From contig OY987302.1 in NCBI GenBank assembly GCA_963920635.1, positions 46,689,500 through 46,753,499 on the forward strand: a stretch of 64,000 bases of DNA, given 5' to 3'. Source of the stretch: Pseudeuparius sepicola (lineage: Eukaryota > Arthropoda > Insecta > Coleoptera > Anthribidae). Each line of letters opens with the position of its first letter. Within the stretch, counting starts at the first letter, position 1. The notes under the pieces were generated by a model. It was given only the letters and a program-made list of their open reading frames with translations, was not told the DNA's origin and did not search any database. Below, one piece after another: positions 44,146 to 55,232 of the stretch. Made by a program: the position numbers and the translations under genes.

Positions 44146-45411
44146 GCTCGCTCCACTGCCGACGCGGAAGAAGGCCTGCTCTTCATGCAGGAAATGGTTG
44201 AGCTATCGAACCTGAGATCTCAGCAGCCGGAACCGGATCCTCAGGCCGTGTCTTTCCCCATGAAGGATGCCTCCGGTGAAACCCAAATGTTGACCGTTCA
44301 AGCGGGCCCCTCCCAATTCGGCAGATACCTGAGAGGCGACGAAAAGGTGCAGGCTAGCACGATAATAATCCATCCTTTTCGTGCCTGCGAGGAACTGTCT
44401 CAGGTGCAGGGCGAGTTAATCAAAGGAAAGATCGCAATCATGGAGCGTGGCGATTGTATGTTTGTCGATAAAGTCAGAAGGATCCAGAAGCACGGAGCTG
44501 TGGCAGCCATCATCATCGATAATACTCCCGCCACTAGCTCTGCGAGCTCACCCATGTTTTCTATGTCTGGAGACTTTACAGACGATGTAAAAATCCCCGC
44601 TGTATTTTTGTTCACTCAAGATGCTTCGAAACTTATGCTGGCGCTATCGAAAGATCCACTTCTCGAGGTGACCATTACGGAGATGAAGAATCCGGAGAAC
44701 TGGTCTGACAGCGAAGAGGAAGGGATGTTTTACAAACTTAAGGTTTCCGTCCAGGAATTTTTAAACAAGCACACCGGCCTGGCATTTAGTAAAACGGTAG
44801 AAGCGGGCAATTTTAAAGCGAACATTGGTACAGATAAGATACGTATAACGAAAGGTGACACAAAAGAACCAAACGTGATGGCAGAAACCGAAAGTAATCC
44901 TCAATGGAGCCAAATCAGGAAAGGATTGTTAAAATCAATCTTGAATACAGAAGGACGAGAACTGTATGTCCCTTTAAATATCTTACGGATATATTACCAA
45001 ACTTTGAGCGGAGTCTCGATTGAAGAAATGAAGTCGCACGACATCGTAAGGCAGACAGAATGGTTGTTGAACGAAATTTCAAAGGAATACAACAAAAAGC
45101 AGGACGATTCGCTTTTCAAAGTCGAGAACGCCCTCGTGTCCATTCAGTCGGCGAAAGAACAGTTGGCAGAGGTTGCTTCGATGCTCGAGTTAGCGGAGGT
45201 TCCTTCTATGCTCGACTTTGTAACACAAATAGAAGGCAAAGAAAGCAAAAGCGATACTTCCACTAATGTTAGTAAAGGTTCTTCCGATGAAATAATCGTT
45301 TCTAATATACAGGAAAGTGAAAAATCTGCCTCGGCTGTAGCTGATAGTGAAGATAGTGTACAAAGTAAAGGCAGTGAGAAGAAAGTCGTTCATTCGGCTG
45401 ATGAATTATGA
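44146..45411 (+). CDS. Edem3: EDEM3, last exon: PA domain, acidic tail, ADEL C-terminus
   Basis: Acceptor TTGTTTCCCAG, phase 0. It opens ARSTADAEEGLLFMQEMVEL, which follows the GH47 domain in EDEM3. A protease-associated (PA) domain covers about residues 50-155 of the exon (GELIKGKIAIMERGDCMF, then HGAVAAIIIDN, then DDVKIPAVFLF); it is the feature that separates EDEM3 from EDEM1 and EDEM2. The remaining roughly 260 residues are poorly conserved and charged, with a 9-residue tandem duplication (AEVASMLEL/AEVPSMLDF). The stop follows HSADEL. xDEL endings act as ER-retrieval signals, and vertebrate EDEM3 ends in KDEL. Sequons NWS and NVS are present. Confidence 0.96.
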   Translation, partial: ARSTADAEEGLLFMQEMVELSNLRSQQPEPDPQAVSFPMKDASGETQMLTVQAGPSQFGRYLRGDEKVQASTIIIHPFRACEELSQVQGELIKGKIAIMERGDCMFVDKVRRIQKHGAVAAIIIDNTPATSSASSPMFSMSGDFTDDVKIPAVFLFTQDASKLMLALSKDPLLEVTITEMKNPENWSDSEEEGMFYKLKVSVQEFLNKHTGLAFSKTVEAGNFKANIGTDKIRITKGDTKEPNVMAETESNPQWSQIRKGLLKSILNTEGRELYVPLNILRIYYQTLSGVSIEEMKSHDIVRQTEWLLNEISKEYNKKQDDSLFKVENALVSIQSAKEQLAEVASMLELAEVPSMLDFVTQIEGKESKSDTSTNVSKGSSDEIIVSNIQESEKSASAVADSEDSVQSKGSEKKVVHSADEL

Positions 45412-45737
45412 TGATTGCCGCTAAATTTTCTTAGAGCTGCTTAATGTTTGGGCTGTTAACGAAAACCGTCAATCTTTTAATGAAATCTGATACATGAACC
45501 TGATTTTAGGAAAGGTGTTCCCGACTCAACTTGAACACATTGATTTTTAAACATTAGCAATCGAGTTAACACTATCTCTGTACTTCAAGTTTTTCCATTA
45601 AACAAATCAGATCAAGATTGGGAGATTTTCCTGTAATTTTAAGTTAATCATTGTTATAAAGTTGGCAGCTCTAGCTTTATAATGATCGCTTCAATCTTCG
45701 AGCTAAATGAAAAAATCCCCCTATTGGCTATTGTATG

Positions 45738-46159
45738 CCTATGGAGGGTAAAGGTAAGGAGGACCATTTTATATGGGTGTTCGGCTCAAAAACTGTCATC
45801 TAAAAGCATTAAATAAGGTGAGTATGGGTATGGGTATGACCCGAACTTAGCGGTTGTAGACAAAGTGAAGTTTGCCGAGTGGAAAATGGCATAGTTCGAG
45901 GGTATGGAAAAATATCTAATTTATTAACTAACCATCTATCAACTATTTTTCAGAAATGTATTAATTTTATTATTTAAAAATATTATCGACGCCTTTAGAA
46001 GGCGGATGTTGACCTTTCCTTGTCTAATGTCACTACCAACTTTCGGCGCTTTTTATTTAAATTGGTACCTGGTGGCGACAGCAGCGCCATCTTAATTTAA
46101 TGGTTTTGACGGACAATTTTATAACAGAGATGGTCCTTCTTACCAATACCCTCCATAGG
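45738..46159. mobile_element. MITE inside the EDEM3 3' UTR
   Basis: CCTATGGAGGGTAAAGGTAA at the left is repeated inverted at the right (inverse of CCTATGGAGGGTATTGGTAA), continuing through AGGACCAT. It lies between the EDEM3 stop and the best poly(A) signal, so the transcript should carry it and could form a hairpin. No clean target duplication is seen. Confidence 0.7.
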
Positions 46160-46520
46160 TATTATTCCAAGAGCTCGTTGGGTATGCCCAATACTATTTG
46201 AGATTGTCGAGAACCAGAGGCTTGTTACAAATTGTGTAAAATGGAACTATATTCTACTCTAAGACATCTTTAGAAGATAGTTTCACTTTACCAGGTTGTG
46301 TTTGTACAGAATTACTTTTGAACTGTTTAAATGAAATTTTATAGTTTATTTAATTTGAATATTCCTATTACATTGTAAATAATTCAAAGTTAGAGCTTTA
46401 TCAACCGCAGATCTTCATTCAGTTCTGTACATTAAAATGTACATAAGATATTTATAAAATTGTAAAAAGTGTAAGAAATATTTTTATATATTTATCAATT
46501 AAAATTTGTTAAGTGTACAT

Positions 46521-46526
46521 AATAAA
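46521..46526 (+). promoter_or_regulatory. Likely EDEM3 polyadenylation signal (AATAAA)
   Basis: AATAAA about 1.1 kb after the stop, in an AT-rich stretch that ends the A/T-dense UTR. Earlier AATAAA-like words exist, so alternative ends are possible. The CPT1 coding end is about 1.2 kb further on, on the other strand. Confidence 0.5.
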
Positions 46527-46703
46527 TTTTATCACAAAACGATTTGCGTCTTAAATGAAACCACCGAATATCCATATATTATTTTTCAAATTCATTTAAT
46601 TCAATTGTAAACATGATACACACCACAGTCTACAAATTAACAAACAACAAAGAAATCTAAACAGGTCTACAAAGAAGTCATTGCATTGATATTTGCTTTA
46701 TTT

Positions 46704-47510
46704 AAAGGCTTTAAATAAAACATCATCAAAAGTATGTTTAGATACCTTCATCGATAGAATTTTATTTACTTTACAACTGGAAAATATAGTTAATTTGAAA
46801 GGTTTCCAAAAAATAAGGGTATTTTTAAAATACTCATAGATACTAATGACACTATTAAAAGTTGTAGCTGCCAGAAATTAAAAAAATATATATTTAATTT
46901 AGCAGCTAAGATTTTTAAAATAGTGTCATTAGCATCTATGCCCATTTTAAAAATACCCCTTCAAATAAATAAACCTTAAAATCTGCTAGCTTTTCCAACT
47001 AGTTTTAAATAAAATTATACAGGGTGTCCCAAAATGAATTCCCCAGCGGCCGAGGGTAGACGCTACAACCAAAAATAAGACAAAAATCACTTATGAAAAA
47101 ATTTCAAAAAGTGCTTCCTTAAGAATGGCCATCTAAAACAGTGAAATCATGCAAAAAAATAGTTTCATTTAAGTCTAGTCACTTTTTCGTATTATAAAAT
47201 TTAGATTGTCAAAATTTAGTCGTCACATAATAATTAGTAAACAGCAGTGCGACATTGAAAAGGTGAATTTTCATAATAATATTATGCCGTGTAGAAAACA
47301 ATTTTATTCGACAGTTGCACGAATGCATTGAACAAAATGGCGAGAACTTCGAACATTTGCCTTTGTAAATCTAAATGTTAATAATTTTATTAAGTTATTA
47401 TAGTCTTATTTTTGGTCGTAGCATCTACCCCCCGGCCGCTGGGGAATTCATTTTGGGACACCCTGTATAACCAAACATACTTTTGATGAAGTTTTATTTA
47501 AAATCTTAAA
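46704..47510. repeat. Nested palindromes between EDEM3 and CPT1
   Basis: TTAAATAAAACATCATCAAA at about 46704 recurs inverted at about 47475-47510. Inside lie a separate palindrome at about 46815-46962 (GATACTAATGACACTATT against AATAGTGTCATTAGCATC) and the 444-bp foldback at 47026-47469. This is the only notable content of the gap between the two genes. Confidence 0.6.
47026..47469. mobile_element. Foldback MITE, family D (TATACAGGGTGTCCCAAAAT)
   Basis: Both ends carry TATACAGGGTGTCCCAAAAT in inverted orientation, and the arms continue about 75 bp (GAATTCCCCAGCGGCC and inverse; CTACAACCAAAAATAAGAC and inverse). TA at the edges fits a TA duplication. There is no coding capacity. Confidence 0.85.
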
Positions 47511-47727
47511 TTTCTGCCTAACAAAACCCACTCAAACTTAAAACTGATTAAATTACAGGAAGAACTTTAAGAAATATTGCGACTCTTAATATATAAGGTT
47601 ATTTTTTAAGTGTTAATCTCTTATACAAAATAACAAACATATATTTTTTAAATATCAAGCAAGTAACCACACCCCCTCAAAAACAGACAAAAAAGAACTC
47701 TTAAATTACCTTGTCCTAATATAAAAT

Positions 47728-47820
47728 TTATTTCTTATTATTTAGAGATTTATAATCCACATGTAGCTGTTTAATGTCCCCCAGGGCCTGCTCTATTTTC
47801 TTTGCAAACCGATGGCAATC
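47728..47820 (-). CDS. CPT1: Carnitine O-palmitoyltransferase 1, last coding exon
   Basis: On the minus strand TTTTTTAATTTCAG precedes GATTGCCATCGG. The 30 residues read DCHRFAKKIEQALGDIKQL, continuing to SLNNKK and a TAA at 47730-47728. The H-R-F segment and helical tail match the C-terminus of CPT1. It joins the exon ending at 56674 in phase 0, giving CPTT/DCHRF. It is too short to appear as a notable frame by itself; the call depends on the join and splice signal. Confidence 0.9.
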   Translation of the reverse strand, partial: DCHRFAKKIEQALGDIKQLHVDYKSLNNKK

Positions 47821-47861
47821 CTGAAATTAAAAAACTAGTTAATGCATGAAGACTTATCAGA

Positions 47862-48145
47862 CTAACGAGTAACAGAGCCAATTCCTTAGCGAAGTGTCAA
47901 AAGAAGACTCACCTTTAGGTGAAATATCATATAAAGAGATGAACATTGTGCATTTTATTTGATTTCACGTTAATTTGCATAGCAAAAAGATTGTATTGAA
48001 ATACTGGCAATTTTTCCGTAAATTCAAATAGAGACTCGCTTATTTTTGACACGTTATTAGGGACTTCTGTTGCGAAGATATTCTGTGCTGCTTTGTTGTA
48101 AATATTGCCCTTGACTAGAGGCTGCCGTGCCAATGCTCGTAGCAT
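47862..48145. repeat. Repeat with 72-codon minus-strand frame, related to 61066-61300
   Basis: About 235 bp (47862-48100) matches 61066-61300 (GACTAACGAGTAA, GACTCGCTTATTTTTGACAC and others). In this copy the minus strand is open from 48145 to 47927, MLRALARQPLVKGNIYNKAA at the start and NKMHNVHLFI at the end, with a mitochondrial-presequence-like basic N-terminus. The other copy is frameshifted. I do not recognise the protein. It is either a mobile-element piece or a retrocopied gene fragment. Confidence 0.45.
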
Positions 48146-48694
48146 TGTTAACTATTTAGACTGCATGTTTTTCTGCCATCGTTAGATTGATTTGAAACAA
48201 GGTCGAGGCAAAAGTGCTGGACAAATGAGGATTCCCGGTATTGCTCCTTAATAGCTTTATCTGAGTAATTTACTAATTGTCCTACACCTACTGGAATTAC
48301 TATGGTTTTCTAGGGTTTTCCCTAGTACTTGAACGAATGCTATCCTAGTTCTATCTGGAAAGTCAGCCCTAGCCGCAAATGGCAGCGAAAACAAAATAAT
48401 CGTAATTGCCCCCCTTCCCCGCACAAGCATTCGGTTGCTTCTGGGGTACTCCTAGTTTGAAGTATTGTGAGGGTGAGAATGATTATTATCACTTCGCAAA
48501 TAATCATTTAAAACTAAAGTGCGTCCACGAGGAGTTGACAGCACAGAACGGAGTCGTCTCATTTGCATTTCATTACCCTTTTGTTGTATTGTATGCCCCG
48601 TCTCTTGCATTTATAATGAGGGCATTTAGCAACCATCTTCAAACGAAGAGAATATACTGCTTGTAGTTTTACTTGCATTGTTTACAAACTAAAA

Positions 48695-48785
48695 TTTATA
48701 GTTATTTATGTGCCAAGGCACTGAAGTTTAACTTTTTATAACGAATGGGATTTAATAAACCACATAAGTTATAAAACATACAAAT
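48695..48785. repeat. Diverged fragment of the 0.56-kb repeat family
   Basis: GTTATTTATGTGCCAAGGCA and CACTGAAGTTTAACTTTTTAT match the left end of the 50514 and 57055 copies; the remainder is lost. Another fragment is at 41336-41411. Confidence 0.6.
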
Positions 48786-49880
48786 CCATAAAATCTTTAT
48801 TTTTGGAGATTCGCCTGAACTTTTTTGTGTTTGAAAGGCTTCTTTTGACCTTTATATTATTTTCATAATGCAAATCCAGAGCCGGCTTCGATTTTTTATA
48901 CCCCTGATTTTCACGAAAAGCATTTAGCAATTTTTTATTTAAAATCTGACACCACAGTGTTAATTAGGACACCCCAAAACCTACACATACCAAATTTGGA
49001 CAAAAAATATACAGGTAGTTTCATTCTGTAGGGTGTCAAAGCGTTGAGGAAAATGGAAATTTTAAAGGCATCTGGCGAGTCAAGTGTGCCATGGAATCAG
49101 GGCCGTAGCCAGGGGGGGGGGGCAGGACGTTGCCCTGCCTGGCAGAATGTTTGCTCTGCCTGAGCCACAAGTTCACCGATCACCTCACCAGGGCCGTAGA
49201 TAAGGTGCTGCTCCATTGAGAAAAAAAACTAGGAAAAAATACATCATGATTGTCATGATGATTTTGTAATTTATGTTACTTCATTTAAACTGAATTTGAC
49301 CTTACGCTTTCTAAAAAAAAATTGCCTGCGGCGCATTTTAGTGAGCCTCAAAGTACTCTTTTTATTACCCGCTCAAAAAACAATAATCTTTATTGCCCCA
49401 CCTTCAAACAAATTTCAATTTACCTATAGGTACCTACTACACTGGCCAGAATTTTTTTGCAAAAATTATAGACATAATGTGGCCCTTTGAAAAAGTGTGA
49501 TAATTTATGGAGCACTATGAGAACTAACTTTTATTTTTACTTCGACATCACAAAATGGTGTTCAGTGTTGTTATTGATTATTACTGCTGGATTTTTGTCA
49601 GTTAAAAATCAACAATAAAATAGATCTTTGATAACACTTTTGTCTCCTCTAAGTGTATTCTTGCCTACTGCACAAATGATTATGGGCCCGCATAATTAGC
49701 AAAAAATTCAATTTTTTTACCCCCCCCCCCCCTCTTCCTGTAGGTACCTATCCCTCACTTCTCAAATTTGTACTGCCATGACAGGAAAGTCATTTGCCCT
49801 GCCTGAAGTTTCTGTCTGGCTACGGCCCTGCATGGACTCCCATCAAAACCAATGAATAAAGAACCCCAGGAAGGAGCCAA
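48780..49880. repeat. Repeat interrupted by an hAT-like element; inverted relative at 52440-52913
   Basis: 48780-49097 matches the inverse of roughly 52600-52913 (GTTCAGGCGA, AAAGGCTTC/AAGGCCTTTC, TTAGCAATTTT and GCATCTGGC words in order). The match resumes after 49830 with CCCATCAAAACC against CCCCTCAAAACA. The relative thus preserves the unoccupied site of the hAT insertion. Confidence 0.65.
49098..49830. mobile_element. hAT-like element (CAGGGCCGTAGCCAG ends)
   Basis: Terminal inverted repeats CAGGGCCGTAGCCAG and CTGGCTACGGCCCTG are exact. The flanks are CATGGAAT (49090-49097) and CATGGACT (49831-49838), an 8-bp duplication with one change. Runs of G (49111-49122) and C (49721-49732) lie just inside the ends. 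No transposase frame is present. Confidence 0.9.
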
Positions 49881-50513
49881 AGCTCTATGGGCATTATAAA
49901 ATACGTGAGACGGAAATCGCCCTGTATGGAGACTGAATTTTGATAAAATATTTTTATATTTGACAGTTGTCACGGTGGTTTGTGCTATTAGATATTTGTG
50001 TAGTTCTTCGATAAGTACTTTTTGGAGATCTATTATGGTTAGCTGGGTAGCCTGCGACTATTCCGTGACTACCAGAACAAAATGTTTGGGGGATAACATT
50101 CTATCGGTAAGTACTTTTGTAAACCGGAAACGGCATGCCGCCATATGCAGAGACTGGACCGGTTCAGCGTAAAGCCCAAATTTGCTCCTTCCTGGGGTTC
50201 TTTATTCATAGATCAAAACAGTTTAATGGTTAACAGTATGCAAAGATTCAATACAAAAATGCGGAGGGTATTTTTCTCTGGGTCATCTCAAAATGCTGAA
50301 TTTTTACGAAAGTTTATACGGGTCAAGAGTGCTCTGGAATGGACTATAAAAGTTTTTTTTTTAAGTTTTTTATTATGATCCAATAGAAAATTATTTTCCA
50401 GTCAAGAAGTAACCCCTACTTGGATGTTTTTTTTCTTTCCTTAAATAAGCCAAAAGTTTAAAAGTTCAGTTCAAATATTGGGGTCCAGCTGGACCCTTTA
50501 CGGGGGTCTATTA

Positions 50514-51067
50514 ATAGTTATTTATGTACCAAGGCACTGAAGTTCAACTTTTTATGACTCATGTGGAGTTTAGTTGCTGAGGCCTCTGGCCGAGGCAAAT
50601 AAACCACATGAGTCATAAAAAGAACTTCAGTGCCGAGGTACATATTATATTTTTTTTGAAATCGGAAAAAAAAAGTTTTATTAGGCAAGAAAATAATAAT
50701 AAGGGATCACCCGTCCACGAACCGACTACTCGCGGTGTTGCTTGACTTTACCGATCGCTCTACCTAGGACAAGTATAATGACGTACGGCACCTTCTGACA
50801 GAAAACCCAAACTGCTGCTTCTTGTGCATCCTACACAACAAATCTATTGATATTCAAACCTACTAAAATATGTATACTGAAGGATTGCGCTTCTATAGGA
50901 AACAATTTCGCAATGTGTAAAAGTTAAATGAGCCTTTATCGGCCGGGTTTTGAATATTTGGTCACTTTTGACGGGCGATTTCTCCGCGTCTGACGTTTGA
51001 TGTTTACATCTCGCCAAGGCCTACTTATTGAAAAAATCGTACAATAATGGGCTACATTATTGTACGA
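50514..51067. repeat. 0.56-kb duplicated repeat, copy 1, with strong hairpin
   Basis: The sequence from AATAGTTATTTATGTACCAA to ATTATTGTACGA is nearly identical to 57055-57612. Near its left end is an almost perfect hairpin of about 100 bp (GGCACTGAAGTTCAACTTTT ... AAAAGAACTTCAGTGCC), and it ends in a small palindrome (TCGTACAATAATG ... CATTATTGTACGA). It looks like a mobile element of unknown class, with terminal secondary structure reminiscent of Helitron 3' ends but without their consensus. Confidence 0.8.
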
Positions 51068-53077
51068 TTTCTGTGCTTTTAATGACGATTTTGGGACATT
51101 TTAATGCCTATTTCAAGAAAAATATATTGTCTACCAAATGATTTATTTATTTACAATTTAATAGGATTTTAATATATTCCAAGAATAATTAAATTAGTTT
51201 TTATTATTAACCCATGTATTCTAAAAGATAATCCCCATGATGGTGGATAGAATTACTATTTAAATTACATGTCATAAATATTATTTAAAGAACTCAGGTA
51301 TGAAATTCCTAGAGGTAGAGGCATTGGCAACGCCGTACACTGTCAAATATAAAGTCAGACCCGGCCCAGTCGACATCCCGCTCAATCAGCGGTTTCTGTG
51401 TTTTGAATTTCTTATTTATTTAACCTCTTCTTGTCGATTTATTATTTGTTGTTGTTTTCGTTATGAAAACTAAAGTGTTCATAGGTACCAGGTAGGTACT
51501 TGTTAGACTTTATAGGTATTTATTATATAAATAATACGTCTCTTTATAAACAAGGATAATACACACACACCTTTTAGTTTTCCCATGCACCATGCTTTAT
51601 TTCAGCTGGAACAGTATTGGTATTCGAGTTCAAAAAGGTGCATACCATATCAAAATCTACGAAGGGCAGATTGTCAGAATATGCTTTAACAAAATCCTCG
51701 TCCATAGTTCAAAATAATGCAATAAATTCGAAAAAAAAAAAACTGCAATCCAGCTAATGTTGACGCTAACCATAGATAAAATATGACGTGAACACAAAAC
51801 AAAAACAGCTGAATACGACGAGTTATTGACGTTGACAGTGTGCTAGTGAGAAATGCAGAGCCGCTTTCGCTTTCGGGTTCGGTGCGTAATGCTCCAAGCA
51901 TGCTCTCAGCGTATGAAACTCCACTGAGGTTAATGCACGTTGACTGAAACGCGTCAAAATAAACCGAAAAATGAATTGATATAATAAATGCAGCTCGGGA
52001 GCGTCAAACTCAAAAGTACTCGAACGCTTAATAAACGCGTGTGAAATGCTCCAGAGTTATTCTGGAGCGCTCCAAATGTAGCACCCGAAAACGGCTCTAG
52101 CCCTCGTATTGGAGGTTACGCAACTGCACGCGTTGGTCGTTTTGCGGCCTTGCCAAACTTCACGCCAAATAGTTATACCACAGTAACGGTTTTCCGTAGA
52201 CGTTTTTTTTTTTTTTGAGAAAATTACAGTTCTAAAAATTAAAAAAAAACCATGAGCACTTCTCATCCAGTACTATAACATAGGTACATCAAGAAAAAAT
52301 AGTTTTATGGTCCATTATTGGAAAAAAATATTAATAAACACAAAAGTAATTTTTTCAATGCCAACAAATAAATAATTTAAAATACAGGACCTTTATCAAC
52401 AAAGGGACTGTCTTAAGATGATACATTTTCTAGTTTCCCGTTGTGCACATCAGCCACCTTAACTCATATGGACATAGTTCATTTCGTGTCTGGGGCCGTT
52501 TTGATATACTCGATTTTTACCCAAAAGGTTCAGTACTTTGAGATGGCACAGAGAAAGATACCCTTTATATTTTCTATTGAGTCTTTGCACCCCAAAACTT
52601 TGAATGGTCTTGCTGTTTTGAGGGGATTCGATTTCACACTTGATTTGCCAGATGCATTTAAATTTTCTTATTTTACTCAACTTTGGCACTCTGTAAAATG
52701 GAACTGCCTGTATATTTTTGTTCAAATTTGGCTTATGAAAATTGCTAAATGGTTTTCAAGAAAATCAGTTGTATAAAAAAATTGTAGCCAGCCCTGGATT
52801 TGCATTTTGAAAATGGAAGGAAGGTCAAAGGAAGCAATTTTTGAAGGCCTTTCAAACAAAAAAAAGTTCAGGCGATTGTCTCCAAAAATAAAGATATTAT
52901 GGATTTGCGTTTGTTTATAAGGAAAAAAGTTTTATTAGGCAACATAATTTAAACACCCATACATGAGATGACCGCGAGTGCCGTTGCTTTGCCTCTATAT
53001 CGCTATTATCACTACGATATGGTAAGACACAACCAACCTGCAGGCGTCCTCTGGCCACTGTCTTGAAGTCTATCCGG

Positions 53078-53735
53078 AAATTATGCGTCAGGATTTCGGA
53101 AGGCAATTCTACACGAAAAATTAATGCCACAAAGTTCTATAGAATTTTTTCGAAAGCTCAAAATTGAGGAAGATACAGGGCGCAAAAAAAAAACATTTTT
53201 TTGTTAATTTTTTAATGTTTTATCAAGTGGGCCACTAGTGTTCCTTTGTATTTACCATAATAATTTGACGCAAATAGTCAATGCCTAAGGACCCAAACTG
53301 TCCTTCACCTTAAAAAAATGACCTGAATATTATATTTATTATATTATACTTTTATAAATTTGGATAGCAGATTCTTGAAAAGCAACAAAATCTCTTTAAA
53401 CAAGGTCCCCTTATTGCAACTCGTTACAATGAACCGTTTCTGAGACCACTTTAAATATAAATAATAATTATGGAAATTCATATTTTATTTAACAAAGCAA
53501 GCCTTGAAAACAAACGCTTTAGTTTCCTTGGAAACAACATGACAACAAGAACATGACGTAATGTTATAAATTTTGAGATGTCAAAATGTTAAAAAAATTA
53601 ACAAAAAAATGTTTTTTTTTCATGCCCTGTATCTCCGTCAATTTTGAGCTTTCGAAAAAATGGTATAGGACTTTGTGGCATTAATTTTTCGTGTAGAATC
53701 GCCCTCCGAAATACTGACGCATAATTTGCAGACAA
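53078..53735. mobile_element. Foldback element
   Basis: AAATTATGCGTCAGGATTTC, AATTCTACACGAAAAATTAA and CGAAAGCTCAAAATTGA on the left recur inverted on the right. Both arms hold an ACAGGGC(G/A) word next to A/T homopolymers. The right end reads on into the inverse of TATACAGGTTGTC, which is missing on the left, so the left terminus is eroded. Confidence 0.7.
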
Positions 53736-54064
53736 CCTGTATAGAAAATATTTTTGTTGTTCGAACCAACCAAAATATCCTGAAATACTGCGTTGTTATA
53801 GTTAACAATTTCGTAATGAGAGTGAAAAGTCTCAACTTATAGAAAAAACCGTACAGTAATGATTTACTTTAGTGCAAATTTCTGAGCTTTTATTGACAAT
53901 TTTGAAACTTTAGTGCCGATAAAAAGAAATTTAAATTTACGATTTACACTACCGTAAAATATTTATTTTTCAACCGATTTCAGCCGCTCTTTTCTACCTC
54001 TAAAGATAGGTCACAAAAAGCTCTTTTTTTACTGTGGTGAAAAATTTCAGGTCTTAATCTCACT

Positions 54065-54625
54065 TTTCAAGGCCTGCTACGATTTTTTTTTTTTCTAGTA
54101 AAAATGACAAAAATCAATTAGCGATTTTTATCTCAAAACTGACTGTTATTGGATTCGGGACCATCTGAAATGGGTTTGTGCTAATTTTGTTAAAAAATAA
54201 CAATTATTAAAAATCCTACCATATAATCAATATTGATAATTTAGTAATATGACTTCCCCCGTAGAAGGTTTATTTTTCGAAAGATTGTCACCAATTTTTA
54301 TTTCCGGTGTTTAAAAACTAATAACTAGTTGGTCAAACCATTTCGACAGTCAAATAAAAATTTTCAATAAGTTTTTCAAATTAGATAAAATGTATAATCT
54401 GCAGCTCCATGTATTTTATCTGCTACATCGCTAAATTTGGAATTCTCTGGACTTGACGGGCGAAATGATTTGAATACCTACTGTTTTTCAAGGAAGTCAT
54501 ATTCATAACCCATTTCAGATGGTCAAGAATCCAATGACATAAGACAGTTTGAGGTAAAAATATTGCTAAATGATTTTGTTCATTTTTTACGAGGTGCTTC
54601 CATTTCAAATGGGCCACCCTGTATA
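54065..54625. mobile_element. Foldback element, right end TATACAGGGTGGCCCATTTG
   Basis: The right arm (inverse of TATACAGGGTGGCCCATTTG) and internal words GACCATCTGAAATGGGTT and ATTGGATTC recur inverted at 54080-54200. The left terminus has lost the canonical end. There is no coding capacity. Confidence 0.65.
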
Positions 54626-55232
54626 ATACCAGTGTATACCGAGAAGGGAAACTTTTTATTATTTATTTTTTCAAGAATGGTTTTCGTCATCAATCTGCAT
54701 TATTTAAACCCAAGGAGTCGAAAATGTTGGTCCTGTCATATTCACAACATATCAAGTCATTTGAAATATTTAATTTTGATTAGTTTGTTTATAATCGCGT
54801 CAACATGTGTAATGGAATTTCTGTGTTAAAACTCTGTTTGAATTAATTGCTATAATCCTCCGAATGTCTTAACAATGTTTATTTGTTCATTAAACGCTAA
54901 ATTTAAAAACACTCGCAAAGCGGCTCCATCCAGCGGCGATTAGAGGTAATACGCCTAAATATCGATTTTTATCGTGACCGCTTAGAGTAGTTAGTTCTAC
55001 TTGGTTCAGTCACGGATCTACTGGAGTCAGTACTTGAATTCAAGTGATCTATTCGCAGTGCACTTTACGGGTCAGATCAGAGACCTAACTGAAATATTCT
55101 CTGTAGGAATAAAAAAAAGAGAGATATCAAACATGTTCTCCGCCCCCTTATTTGATACCTTGGCAGCAACAGCCATCAGGTTTTCAAGGTAGCCTTAGGT
55201 GCTTTATCCATTTAGATTTTCATCCAACTTTA

